Notes: generated by a model not told the origin, from the letters alone. Positions 1 through 6,165 are shown, counted from the first letter of the stretch. The stretch: DNA of 7,171 nt from Planctomycetaceae bacterium (GCA_015487825.1 WFOZ01001075.1:1-7171), one strand, 5' to 3'. Numbers and translations are program-made.

Positions 1-2
1 CC

Positions 3-854
3 CCACAAAACCCCGCCCGCCCCGGCTGGTACTTTCACAGTCTTACGGGTGTTGATACATGGGAAGTGAACGGAAAAGAGATGCTTGTCTGGGGGAATTA
101 CTGCAACGTGATTGATGGCGCATCGCCGGTCAACATTTACTACTCGACTGACAACGGGCAAACCGTCAAAATCGCGTACTCCTTCGGACAAAATCCTTAC
201 ATTCGGGATAACGGATCCGGAGGCGGAGGCAAGACAGGCAGACTTCTTGGTGATGCCAGCAATCCGGTCTTTTGCCGTCACATCCACTGCGTGACATACA
301 ACCCGACCGAAGATGCGTTTTACGCCTGCACCGGCGACCACAACAGGCCCGAAGCCCACGAATGCCATTGGCTGCGAGGCACTTATGACGCAGCCAAAGA
401 CCAGTGGCAGTGGAAGGTGATCATCTCGGACATGTCGAACTCGCGTTACAAATGCGGTGGCATCAATTTCGTCGATGGAGAACTGTACTGGATCAGCGAT
501 TCGAACGGTCCCAAGCCGTACGACCGTGGCATTTTCAAATGCAATCCGGCTGACATCACCAAGCCGGAAAAGCACACACGGCTTTTCAATCCGGGAGTCG
601 AATCGGCTTGCATGGTCATTCAGGATGGCGTCATCCTGGCAACGCACTGCGCCCCCGCATCGACAATGGATACGGGATTTATTATTTCCACTGATATGGG
701 AAAAACCTGGGCACAATACGACCTCAAAGAATTCGGCAGACGCTCCCCGGCCCGCATCCACAAAATGAACAGCGAAGGATGGTTCCGAGTCGACCTGAGA
801 ACAAACTGGGTCACCCCCTCAGGAATGATGTTCATCAAACCAAAAAAAGCATGA
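3..854 (+). CDS. Asp-box (BNR) propeller protein, sialidase-like, 5' end missing
   Basis: The frame is open from the left edge to the TGA at 852-854, giving 283 visible residues; a GTG at 66-68 lies in frame but the reading continues upstream through it, so it is unlikely to be the start. Two Asp-box motifs of the form S-x-D-x-G-x-T-x are visible: STDNGQTV at nt 144-167 and STDMGKTW at nt 687-710. Such motifs lie in beta-propeller folds of sialidases and other secreted glycan-binding or glycan-cleaving proteins. The stretch between them is rich in W, Y, G and N, as expected for propeller blades. Whether this is an active sialidase cannot be told: the N-terminal blades, where the arginine and acidic catalytic residues of true sialidases begin, lie outside the window. 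Codons are GC-rich (39 of 60 bases at 301-360), unlike the next gene. A propeller protein is fairly certain; a sialidase function is not. Confidence 0.65.
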   Translation, partial: PQNPARPGWYFHSLTGVDTWEVNGKEMLVWGNYCNVIDGASPVNIYYSTDNGQTVKIAYSFGQNPYIRDNGSGGGGKTGRLLGDASNPVFCRHIHCVTYNPTEDAFYACTGDHNRPEAHECHWLRGTYDAAKDQWQWKVIISDMSNSRYKCGGINFVDGELYWISDSNGPKPYDRGIFKCNPADITKPEKHTRLFNPGVESACMVIQDGVILATHCAPASTMDTGFIISTDMGKTWAQYDLKEFGRRSPARIHKMNSEGWFRVDLRTNWVTPSGMMFIKPKKA

Positions 855-869
855 ACGATGGATGTGTGC

Positions 870-893
870 CACTGTCTGGCTTGCCCAGCAGTG
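870..893. repeat. Imperfect hairpin just after the propeller gene
   Basis: CACTG (870-874) pairs with CAGTG (889-893), and CTGG (876-879) pairs with CCAG (885-888); one T is bulged and the loop is CTTGC. It begins 15 bases after the stop codon and its last three bases overlap the start of the 95-bp repeat. No T-tract follows, so it is not a classical intrinsic terminator. It is not present next to the second copy of the 95-bp repeat, so it is a separate module. Confidence 0.6.
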
Positions 894-985
894 ACGTAGC
901 GCGGGGAAAATGTTGTGATTTTATTGTAGGTTGGGATAGCGGAGCGTATCCCAACACAGTGGTGTAGGTCAGGCTCCCGCCTGAC
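891..985. repeat. 95-bp dispersed palindromic repeat, copy 1
   Basis: This stretch matches 2521-2615 over all 95 bases with one difference (A at 923, T at 2553). It contains two palindromes. The first has arms GTTGGGATA (930-938) and TATCCCAAC (947-955) around an 8-base loop. The second has arms GTAGGTCAGGC (964-974) and GCCTGACCTAC (979-989) around TCCC, and runs four bases past the region shared with copy 2. It contains no gene. The form is that of REP/BIME-like intergenic palindromes. Confidence 0.9.
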
Positions 986-1033
986 CTACGGAACTTTCTC
1001 TTATGAAGACTCAGTATAGGCGCCATTGATACA

Positions 1034-2182
1034 ATGAAAATACAATTGAAAAACAAAATCGGCACATGCGATGCAATATCACCAGAATTTGCAAAAAAAG
1101 TAATTGAAGAATCCGGGTTGTACACTAAAGACGATTGGATAAGCGTTAATAACGGTCCTTGGAAATCATGCTCGGAAATAAACGATGTAGAATTTAAGAG
1201 CAACGAGGCGTTAAGCAATAAAACGTGCGACATAATTACCGTTCGTTACAATGACGACGTATTCAATAGTTTCTACGAAGTGTGTGGTGAGAATAAAGAA
1301 CGTATACACCACATTATGGATTATTATGACACACTAGCAGTATTTGAATGCACGCAGAATATTCAAGATGGGGGAAATTCACCTGGTATTATTTGTTACC
1401 GTATCCAAATTGGAAAGGATATGTTGTCAATTGAACTAATTCATCAAAACGAAAATAATTTAGTTAGATTTATTACATTAGATGCTAAAGACCATTACGG
1501 AAAAGAACTTCATATAGCAGATTCGGTTATTAGCATATTTAGTCAAAGAGGTAAATGGAGATCAAACGTACTGTCGTTAGAAACCTTAAATGAAAGAACC
1601 TGCTCTCCTTCATTGACAAACGGGATTAATATTTTTGCCAACGCCCGTTTTATTGATGGCACCCCATGTTTAATCGCATTTGAAATTCCATCTATAATAA
1701 TTGACAGGTTATCTAAATATATTATTGGTAATGACAATTATTCTGATGATTACATCATAAGAAACAATGACAGCGTGTTGTTTACTCCTGAAGATGAGTC
1801 ACTAAACTATATCTCTTCATCTATGTTTTTGCCACCTGACGACATGGATAAAGAGATGCAAGGTGGGATTGATTCCGAGGAAGAGATCCGCGGGTGTGTT
1901 TATATCCTTGTAAACGAATCCTATCCGGAACTTGTTAAGATTGGAATGACTGGCGGCAGCGTTTCAAATCGAATCAGTCAACTGAATTCAACAGGTGTTC
2001 CAACACCATACGAGTGTTATTATGCTGCGTATGTTGACGATATGGCTCACGTTGAAAAAGTTCTACACAATCATTTTTCTAAATACAGGGTGAACGCAAG
2101 GCGAGAATTTTTCAAGGTTTCTGCCAAAGAAGTCCATAAAGTTTTATCGGGATTTGGAACAGGTGATGCAACGTTTTCGTAA
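1034..2182 (+). CDS. GIY-YIG (T5orf172/MUG113-type) domain protein with unknown N-terminal region
   Basis: The 382-residue product ends in a GIY-YIG-superfamily domain at about residues 286-375. Visible landmarks are VYIL (Y290, the 'GIY' strand), VKIGMT (302-306 region, the 'YIG' strand), R313 in the following helix, E341 in HVEKVLH, and a REFF motif near 357-360. This spacing fits the T5orf172/MUG113 branch, common in phages and genomic islands; the known family chemistry is metal-dependent DNA nicking or cleavage. Residues 1-280 match no family I recognise; they are polar, with alternating strand-like segments and an acidic linker before the nuclease domain. There is no signal peptide or membrane segment, so it is likely cytoplasmic. 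The ATG at 1034 is the first in frame; no good Shine-Dalgarno precedes it. The gene is strikingly AT-rich (16 of 60 bases GC at 1441-1500) and bracketed by repeats, suggesting horizontal gain. The nuclease fold is fairly sure; the cellular role is unknown. Confidence 0.85.
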   Translation: MKIQLKNKIGTCDAISPEFAKKVIEESGLYTKDDWISVNNGPWKSCSEINDVEFKSNEALSNKTCDIITVRYNDDVFNSFYEVCGENKERIHHIMDYYDTLAVFECTQNIQDGGNSPGIICYRIQIGKDMLSIELIHQNENNLVRFITLDAKDHYGKELHIADSVISIFSQRGKWRSNVLSLETLNERTCSPSLTNGINIFANARFIDGTPCLIAFEIPSIIIDRLSKYIIGNDNYSDDYIIRNNDSVLFTPEDESLNYISSSMFLPPDDMDKEMQGGIDSEEEIRGCVYILVNESYPELVKIGMTGGSVSNRISQLNSTGVPTPYECYYAAYVDDMAHVEKVLHNHFSKYRVNARREFFKVSAKEVHKVLSGFGTGDATFS

Positions 2183-2199
2183 TCCACCTCATCAAGGAG

Positions 2200-2228
2200 C
2201 AGTGGTGTAGGCCAGGCTCCCGCCTGAC
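2200..2228. repeat. 29-bp partial copy of the palindromic repeat
   Basis: This stretch equals positions 957-985 of copy 1 except for one base (C at 2211, T at 968). It holds only the second palindrome of the 95-bp repeat, and the substitution breaks one pair of its stem. It lies 17 bases after the stop codon of the GIY-YIG gene. Confidence 0.85.
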
Positions 2229-2520
2229 GATGAGCAAGGAGAGGCTGTCGAGTAGATAAAAGATTCCTGATTTTCAATACGGGCGATAAAATTGATCTTC
2301 AAGACAGTCGCTACGAGACTTTTGAAATGAATTGAGTTGGCACGTTTGTTTGTTAACATGGCATATTCCCTGCCTCTTGTGGCTACGCGGCTCACTTGTT
2401 CTGTTTAGCTACCGGAGTCTGTTGAGATAAAAGTTGTCAGATTCAATTGTTTAACAGCCTATCTCTTCACAATCCCATTATGTGCGGTATTATGTGATCA
2501 GTGGAGATATGAACTCTGAA
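2229..2520. other. Intergenic stretch with no recognised gene
   Basis: These 292 bases lie between the partial and full repeat copies. They are AT-rich like the upstream nuclease gene. The frames present are short, lack a plausible ribosome binding site, and resemble no protein I know. I see no terminator or RNA gene. Confidence 0.6.
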
Positions 2521-2615
2521 GTGACGTAGCGCGGGGAAAATGTTGTGATTTTTTTGTAGGTTGGGATAGCGGAGCGTATCCCAACACAGTGGTGTAGGTC
2601 AGGCTCCCGCCTGAC
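2521..2615. repeat. 95-bp dispersed palindromic repeat, copy 2
   Basis: This is a direct repeat of 891-985 with 94 of 95 bases identical. The GTTGGGATA/TATCCCAAC palindrome is intact at 2560-2585. The second palindrome is cut back: only GTCAGGC/GCCTGAC still pairs, because the sequence diverges right after 2615. The two full copies are in the same orientation, 1,630 bp apart, with the GIY-YIG gene between them. Confidence 0.9.
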
Positions 2616-2661
2616 GAAATGAGTGATCGCGATTTGTGAAATCGGTTGCTCGAGTTGTTGA

Positions 2662-2808
2662 CGGATTGGATCATTACAAGAACGTTCAAACATCAAACTC
2701 ACAACCATCGCCGCGGTCGCTGCACTGGAACAGGGCGGATTAAGAGCCGCGTTGATGGACGCCGTCCAGGCCGCAGCAAACCGCTCACGGGAACTCTCAC
2801 AATCATAA
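2662..2808 (+). pseudogene. Possible remnant of a coding sequence (C-terminal tail)
   Basis: An open frame of 48 codons runs from just after a TGA (2659-2661) to a TAA at 2806-2808. From 2689 on it reads like real protein: an alanine/leucine-rich amphipathic helix pair (including IAAVAALEQGG and LMDAVQAAANRSREL) with GC-rich third positions, unlike the AT-rich DNA to its left. There is no start codon or ribosome binding site upstream, so it looks like the 3' end of a lost gene. A different frame just upstream (LELLTDWI at about 2649-2672) might belong to the same gene if a frameshift occurred. I do not recognise the parent family. Confidence 0.35.
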
Positions 2809-2854
2809 ACAACGTACCCTACTATTGCTGCCCTCCTCGTTTTTTACGAACAGA

Positions 2855-2931
2855 GTAGCCACGCTCACCAGAGCGTGGATGGATGCGAGAACAACGTAGC
2901 GTTATTCCCACCGTCTGGTGACGGTGGCTAC
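2855..2931. repeat. Pair of covarying hairpins in inverted orientation
   Basis: Hairpin 1 pairs CCACGCTC (2859-2866) with GAGCGTGG (2871-2878) around ACCA. Hairpin 2 pairs CCACCGTC (2908-2915) with GACGGTGG (2920-2927) around TGGT. The 24-base units 2855-2878 and 2908-2931 are inverted copies matching at 20 of 24 positions, and all four differences are compensated within the stems. A small AACG-TAG-CGTT hairpin (2893-2903) lies between. The block starts 9 bases past the stop of the minus-strand beta-helix gene. No T-tract follows in that gene's direction, so it is more like a REP/BIME pair than an intrinsic terminator. Confidence 0.85.
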
Positions 2932-2940
2932 AATGCTTTA

Positions 2941-5403
2941 TCAGTCAGGGTTCTTTTTCAGAAGCTCATCAAGGTACTCTTTGGTTTTTGGATCTGTTTC
3001 AGGAAAACCTTCGGCTTTGTGTGGTTGACCGAGCGTTTTTCTAACGACATTGTGCATCAGATAACGCCCCGTCTCCATTTTCATGTGAATTGCATCGCGG
3101 TAAATATCTTCGATGGCATCAAAGGGGGCCTTCCCGGCTTTGATGTCCGCTTTAATCTGATGCAGATAGTCCATCGCGTTTGTGGAACGGAAAGAACGCC
3201 CAGGATATTTTTCCTGCAGGCGTTTCAATAATTCGTTGAGGTACGCTTTGCTGTGCGTGGGCGATCCTGCAGGGTCGGCATCTTTCCATTCTTCAACTAA
3301 AGAAGCAGAAGCTGCCCAGCCGGTATGAATGATGAATGTCGCTTTGTTTTGCATTTCAATCCATTGGGAAATCGTTGCCAGGTCTTCCTCCAACGATGCT
3401 CCGTAGTGTGGCTGGAAACTGACAAAATCGAATTGCGTTGTCCGTAACGCCAGTGGCCAGATTCTCGAAGTGGAAACACACGGCTGCTCAGGATGATCGT
3501 GAATGTATTTCAAACTTTTCCCGCAATCGACATGCCAGTGAACATGCCCATCCAAGAGTGGAGGAACCGTATCCCAGGTGAGAGAATTGCCGATCAGGTA
3601 AATCTGCTTCTGAGCAGGAAGAACCGTGTTATCTTTGACCGTGATATTTTCTTCCGGGGTGCTGTTGTACCGAACCGGTGGCATTTGATCTGTTGCAAGA
3701 TCCCAGCGATTTTCGACTGCTTCATTTTTTCCTGCTCGATGAAACCGAAGCGGCGAGCGGTCTATTCTACGGATTGTATTGTGGCGAATAATAAAACCGG
3801 CCGTCCCCTGATCCAGAAACATCCCGTTCGATTCGGCTCGTCCGGCATTGAGTGGTACATCGGAAATGATGTTGTTTTCGATGATGCTGCCTGGTTGTCG
3901 CCCGAGTGTGTAAATACCGCCGCCGTCGCTGAGCATCTGCATCACGAATTCGATTTTATTACCCCGAATTTTATTTTCACCAGCCGGGCTGGGCACCTCG
4001 CTCCAAAGCCACCCCAAAGAAATTCCGGTGTAAGGAGTGTCATGAACAGAGTTGTTGGCAATGTCGACCTGTTTTTGAAGTGCAGCCCAGATGCCAACAG
4101 AGCCGGGCAACATCTGACCACAAAAACTAATTTCGCATCGCTCCACTTTGTTGTTCGTTGAAACCTGCTGCGGAGCCGCCTGATACCACAGCTTTCCATC
4201 AACGTGACGAGAACTATCCTCTCCCAGATTGATGCCGTTGCCTCCTACGTGCTGGATGTTGCAATGCCGAATGCTGCAAGATTTTGTTTGACCGGCAAGC
4301 CAGATTGCCGTTCCACCCAGTGCCTGAAATTTGCAATCAATCAGATGACAGCCGACTGCCCGTTCGATTTTCACAGCCGCCTGAAGCATCGGGCGGGTTT
4401 TCGATGCGATCTGCCCCTGTGCATCTCGCGGTTCGTGCATCGTCGCCTGGATCCCTGCGATTCCTCCTACAGGCATCGGAAATCTTGTTCCCGTAAAAGT
4501 GATTCCTCGAACAGTAAAATTCTGCAACGGTTTTTCCTGCGTTCCGAAGGCAACCAAAATTTCCGACAGACGAGGCAGAATCAAATCAGGGGCTTGTTTT
4601 TCATTTTTTGACGCAAGCAGAACAATCTGCCCTGTTTTATGATCGATGTACCACTCGCCGGGCAGGTCTGCAAAATCGGGATGGCCTTCGAGCCAGTATC
4701 GTGGCTGCTTTTCGAAAAAATCGATGGAAAAATGACGAGCCGAACAGCCAATCGGCCCAAGAGTACGCAGTTCCCGGGATTTCGATTGATAAGAAGCAAT
4801 CGGCAGCCGACTGCTTGACCAGTCATGCAGAAAGACCAGATCGCAGGGTGCTGCGTTCAAATCGAGACCGCCTGGCAAATCACCTTCTGCAACGATAAAG
4901 CCGCTGCGTTTGTCAGCAAATGATTTTTCAATTCGCAGATAACCATCGTTCGGATACCGTGCAGCACTTTGCAGTTTGTGATTGATCAACAGAACTCGAG
5001 GAGCAACCTGCTTTTTCCAACCTTCGGGAAGTTGATATCGCCAGTTCCCCTGAACATCACGCATTCCTTTTTCGAGAGGAAGCCCACCCGAGAAAATGAC
5101 TTCTTCGTTCGCCTTTGCAACTGATTTCAACGTCAGCCCCTCGCCAACAAATTCGGGCGTCAGTTGAATCGTCTTTTCGAAGAAGTAGGTTCCTGCGGGA
5201 ATTTCGATAACAACAGGTTTAATCACTCCCTGAGAACGAACTTCTTTTAACTGCGACAATGTTTGTCTGAATCCCGCTGCATCATTTGGGGCAACAGGAA
5301 ACAGAAGCGGGTCTTTTTCCTCAGCATCATTTGTATTCGGGCAAAAGGCCAGCAAAACGAAAAAGGAAAACGAAAGCAGTTTCAGGCAGGAAGGAGATTT
5401 CAT
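2941..5403 (-). CDS. Secreted right-handed beta-helix protein (GH141-like) with C-terminal SGNH-like domain
   Basis: The 820-residue product starts with a signal peptide (Lys at 2 and 8, hydrophobic core at about 9-21, likely cleavage near residue 27), so it is exported. An N-terminal part (about 35-280) opens with the IPAGTYFF pattern typical of beta-helix polysaccharide enzymes. Residues 290-595 form the parallel beta-helix with repeated N-x-I rungs. The motifs GGNGINLG (387-394), GISLGW (460-465), SDGGGIYTLG (492-501) and FLDQGT (529-534) resemble GH141-type proteins; D493 and D531 are the acidic candidates. Residues 600-795 look like an SGNH/GDSL hydrolase with GNSL (605-608) as block I and D770-A-I-H773 as the Asp-His pair, giving a possible S607-D770-H773 triad. 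I infer cleavage of a polysaccharide coupled to de-esterification; the substrate is unknown. The ATG is supported by GAGGT seven bases upstream. The stop is TGA at 2943-2941. Confidence 0.85.
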   Translation of the reverse strand: MKSPSCLKLLSFSFFVLLAFCPNTNDAEEKDPLLFPVAPNDAAGFRQTLSQLKEVRSQGVIKPVVIEIPAGTYFFEKTIQLTPEFVGEGLTLKSVAKANEEVIFSGGLPLEKGMRDVQGNWRYQLPEGWKKQVAPRVLLINHKLQSAARYPNDGYLRIEKSFADKRSGFIVAEGDLPGGLDLNAAPCDLVFLHDWSSSRLPIASYQSKSRELRTLGPIGCSARHFSIDFFEKQPRYWLEGHPDFADLPGEWYIDHKTGQIVLLASKNEKQAPDLILPRLSEILVAFGTQEKPLQNFTVRGITFTGTRFPMPVGGIAGIQATMHEPRDAQGQIASKTRPMLQAAVKIERAVGCHLIDCKFQALGGTAIWLAGQTKSCSIRHCNIQHVGGNGINLGEDSSRHVDGKLWYQAAPQQVSTNNKVERCEISFCGQMLPGSVGIWAALQKQVDIANNSVHDTPYTGISLGWLWSEVPSPAGENKIRGNKIEFVMQMLSDGGGIYTLGRQPGSIIENNIISDVPLNAGRAESNGMFLDQGTAGFIIRHNTIRRIDRSPLRFHRAGKNEAVENRWDLATDQMPPVRYNSTPEENITVKDNTVLPAQKQIYLIGNSLTWDTVPPLLDGHVHWHVDCGKSLKYIHDHPEQPCVSTSRIWPLALRTTQFDFVSFQPHYGASLEEDLATISQWIEMQNKATFIIHTGWAASASLVEEWKDADPAGSPTHSKAYLNELLKRLQEKYPGRSFRSTNAMDYLHQIKADIKAGKAPFDAIEDIYRDAIHMKMETGRYLMHNVVRKTLGQPHKAEGFPETDPKTKEYLDELLKKNPD

Positions 5404-5409
5404 GTTACT

Positions 5410-5414
5410 ACCTC
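5410..5414 (-). promoter_or_regulatory. Ribosome binding site of the beta-helix gene
   Basis: On the minus strand the sequence reads GAGGT, then six bases, then ATG at 5403-5401. This is a good Shine-Dalgarno match and supports the chosen start, which is also the one that leaves a complete signal peptide. Confidence 0.7.
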
Positions 5415-5461
5415 ATGTGTGGAAGTGAGAGGGTGGGGCCGATATGGTTATCAGTGAGTTC

Positions 5462-5491
5462 ATTGTACCATGCTGAAACAGCTTGTTTCAA
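5462..5491 (-). promoter_or_regulatory. Candidate sigma-70-type promoter of the beta-helix gene
   Basis: Reading the minus strand, TTGAAA (5491-5486) is followed by an 18-base spacer and TACAAT (5467-5462). Both hexamers differ from the housekeeping consensus at one or two positions. The predicted transcript would start about 50 bases before the ATG at 5403. Confidence 0.55.
5474..5490. promoter_or_regulatory. Perfect 7-3-7 palindrome overlapping the promoter, possible operator
   Basis: TGAAACA (5474-5480) and TGTTTCA (5484-5490) are exact inverted repeats around GCT. The 17-base site covers most of the -35 hexamer and the spacer of the beta-helix promoter, where a dimeric repressor would block RNA polymerase. 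The regulator is unknown; no regulator gene is visible in the window. Confidence 0.45.
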
Positions 5492-5557
5492 TTCCGGCAG
5501 TATTTTATTCACAACCATTGCAAACCCGGATAAGAACTTTCTTCTCCTCACCGAGCG

Positions 5558-5566
5558 TGTTATAAT
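5558..5566 (+). promoter_or_regulatory. Extended -10 promoter of the FmdB-like gene
   Basis: TGTTATAAT contains a perfect TATAAT (5561-5566) preceded by TG one base upstream, the extended -10 form. The -35 position with a 17-base spacer is TTTCTT, a weak match, which is tolerated by extended -10 promoters. The site is about 50 bases before the ATG at 5616. Confidence 0.6.
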
Positions 5567-5604
5567 CGAGGAAGTGGGTTTCTGTCGTTACCGTGATGAA
5601 AAAC

Positions 5605-5610
5605 AGAGGA
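5605..5610 (+). promoter_or_regulatory. Ribosome binding site that fixes the FmdB-like start
   Basis: AGAGGA ends five bases before the ATG at 5616. The frame is open further upstream to 5286, but the extended -10 promoter at 5558-5566 and this site place the true start at 5616. Confidence 0.65.
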
Positions 5611-5615
5611 TAATC

Positions 5616-5915
5616 ATGCCTGTCTATATCTACGAAGTTATTAAAGAAGATGGCCAACCGGGCGAGCGATTTGAAATCACTCAGCCAATCGCAGAAGATG
5701 CATTAACGACTCACCCTGAAACGGGTGAGCCTGTGCGACGTGTCATCACCGCTGCAGCTATCGGCACCCGCTGGATGGATATGAACATGGAACGCAGCAT
5801 GAAGGATGACAAAAAGCTCGACAGCCTCGGCTTCACCAAATACGAAAAAATGGGAAATGGGAAATACGAAAAGAAATTCGGCAAGGGCCCCAGCATTATC
5901 TCTAAAGACGATTAA
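5616..5915 (+). CDS. FmdB-like small protein lacking the zinc-binding cysteines
   Basis: The 99-residue product begins MPVYIYEV and contains HPETGEPVRRV at residues 33-43, which correspond to the MPxYEY start and the CPxCGxxxxR segment of FmdB-family zinc ribbons. All four zinc-binding cysteines are absent; the whole protein has no cysteine, and the second CPxCG knuckle reads HPETG. The C-terminal half is lysine-rich and charged (GFTKYEKMGNGKYEKK at 72-87), longer than the usual short FmdB tail. From memory, this cysteine-free form with the GFTKYEK-type tail occurs in planctomycetes. FmdB proteins are proposed regulators, but the function of this branch is unknown. It has its own promoter and ribosome binding site, is divergent from the beta-helix gene, and ends at a TAA that directly abuts an 18-bp inverted repeat. 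There is no signal peptide. The family assignment is fairly firm; any role is open. Confidence 0.8.
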   Translation: MPVYIYEVIKEDGQPGERFEITQPIAEDALTTHPETGEPVRRVITAAAIGTRWMDMNMERSMKDDKKLDSLGFTKYEKMGNGKYEKKFGKGPSIISKDD

Positions 5916-5942
5916 CTGGACAGCGCCAGGTTCAACTCGTTC

Positions 5943-5958
5943 CCAAGCTCCTGCTTGG
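5943..5958. repeat. CCAAGC-TCCT-GCTTGG hairpin
   Basis: CCAAGC (5943-5948) pairs with GCTTGG (5953-5958) around TCCT. The surrounding GTTCCCAAGC...GCTTGGAA is a decayed form of a GTTCCCAAG...CTTGGGAAC palindrome that I remember as dispersed in many bacterial genomes, planctomycetes included. No T-tract follows, so terminator activity is doubtful. Confidence 0.6.
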
Positions 5959-6016
5959 AAATGCACGGCCGAGAAGGTCCTCCTTTCCACGTGTTTTCGT
6001 TCGTTATAGATGATTT

Positions 6017-6165
6017 CTGACTCTACCGGATTCTATGTGCCAGTAATTTCAATACTTTTTCTTATTGGCTGAAGGCCAAAAAAAGTAAGACTCGACAGTA
6101 ATTGCTTGATGCAAAACGATTTTCGATCACTCAAACCGGCTGCACATAGAATCCGGTAAAGTCAG
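6017..6165. mobile_element. MITE-like element with 24-bp terminal inverted repeats
   Basis: The first 24 bases (6017-6040, beginning CTGACTCTACC) and the last 24 (6142-6165, ending GGTAAAGTCAG) are inverted repeats matching at 23 of 24 positions; the exception is C6023 opposite A6159. The direct repeat GATGATT lies at 6009-6015 and 6166-6172, with one extra base on the left, as expected for a 7- or 8-bp target duplication. The 149-bp interior has no coding frame, so transposition would need a transposase encoded elsewhere. An internal hairpin pairs TTGGC (6065-6069) with GCCAA (6075-6079), flanked by complementary T-rich and A-rich runs (6053-6060 and 6080-6087). Confidence 0.7.

Noticed and set aside
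964..1000. Intrinsic terminator of the propeller gene
   Set aside because: The 11-bp stem is strong, but it is followed by GGAACTTTCTC with no continuous T-tract, and the same repeat occurs away from gene ends at 2521-2615.
1015..1020. TATAGG as a -10 box of the GIY-YIG gene
   Set aside because: It lies only 13 bases before the ATG and no -35-like hexamer is found at 16-18 bases upstream.
835..1233. 132-residue minus-strand reading frame
   Set aside because: It overlaps the repeat and the start of the GIY-YIG gene on the other strand, has no ribosome binding site and no recognisable motif. Part of it is the translated palindromic repeat.
891..2615. CRISPR array
   Set aside because: There are only two full repeats, they are 95 bases long and 1.6 kb apart with a gene between them; no regular spacers exist.
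2498..2708. Two minus-strand frames across repeat copy 2
   Set aside because: Both consist partly of translated repeat; the same peptide appears over copy 1, which reflects the repeated DNA and not a protein family.
3493..4161. 222-residue plus-strand reading frame
   Set aside because: It lies wholly opposite the well-supported beta-helix gene, whose signal peptide, motifs and ribosome binding site fit the minus strand.
5286..5615. N-terminal extension of the FmdB-like gene to 5286
   Set aside because: The extension would start inside the divergent beta-helix gene and cross both promoters. The MPVYIYE start at 5616 with AGAGGA upstream fits the family.
6053..6087. Bidirectional intrinsic terminator inside the MITE-like element
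   Set aside because: The short GC stem is followed by an A-run on the plus strand and not by a T-run on either strand, so it does not fit the terminator pattern.
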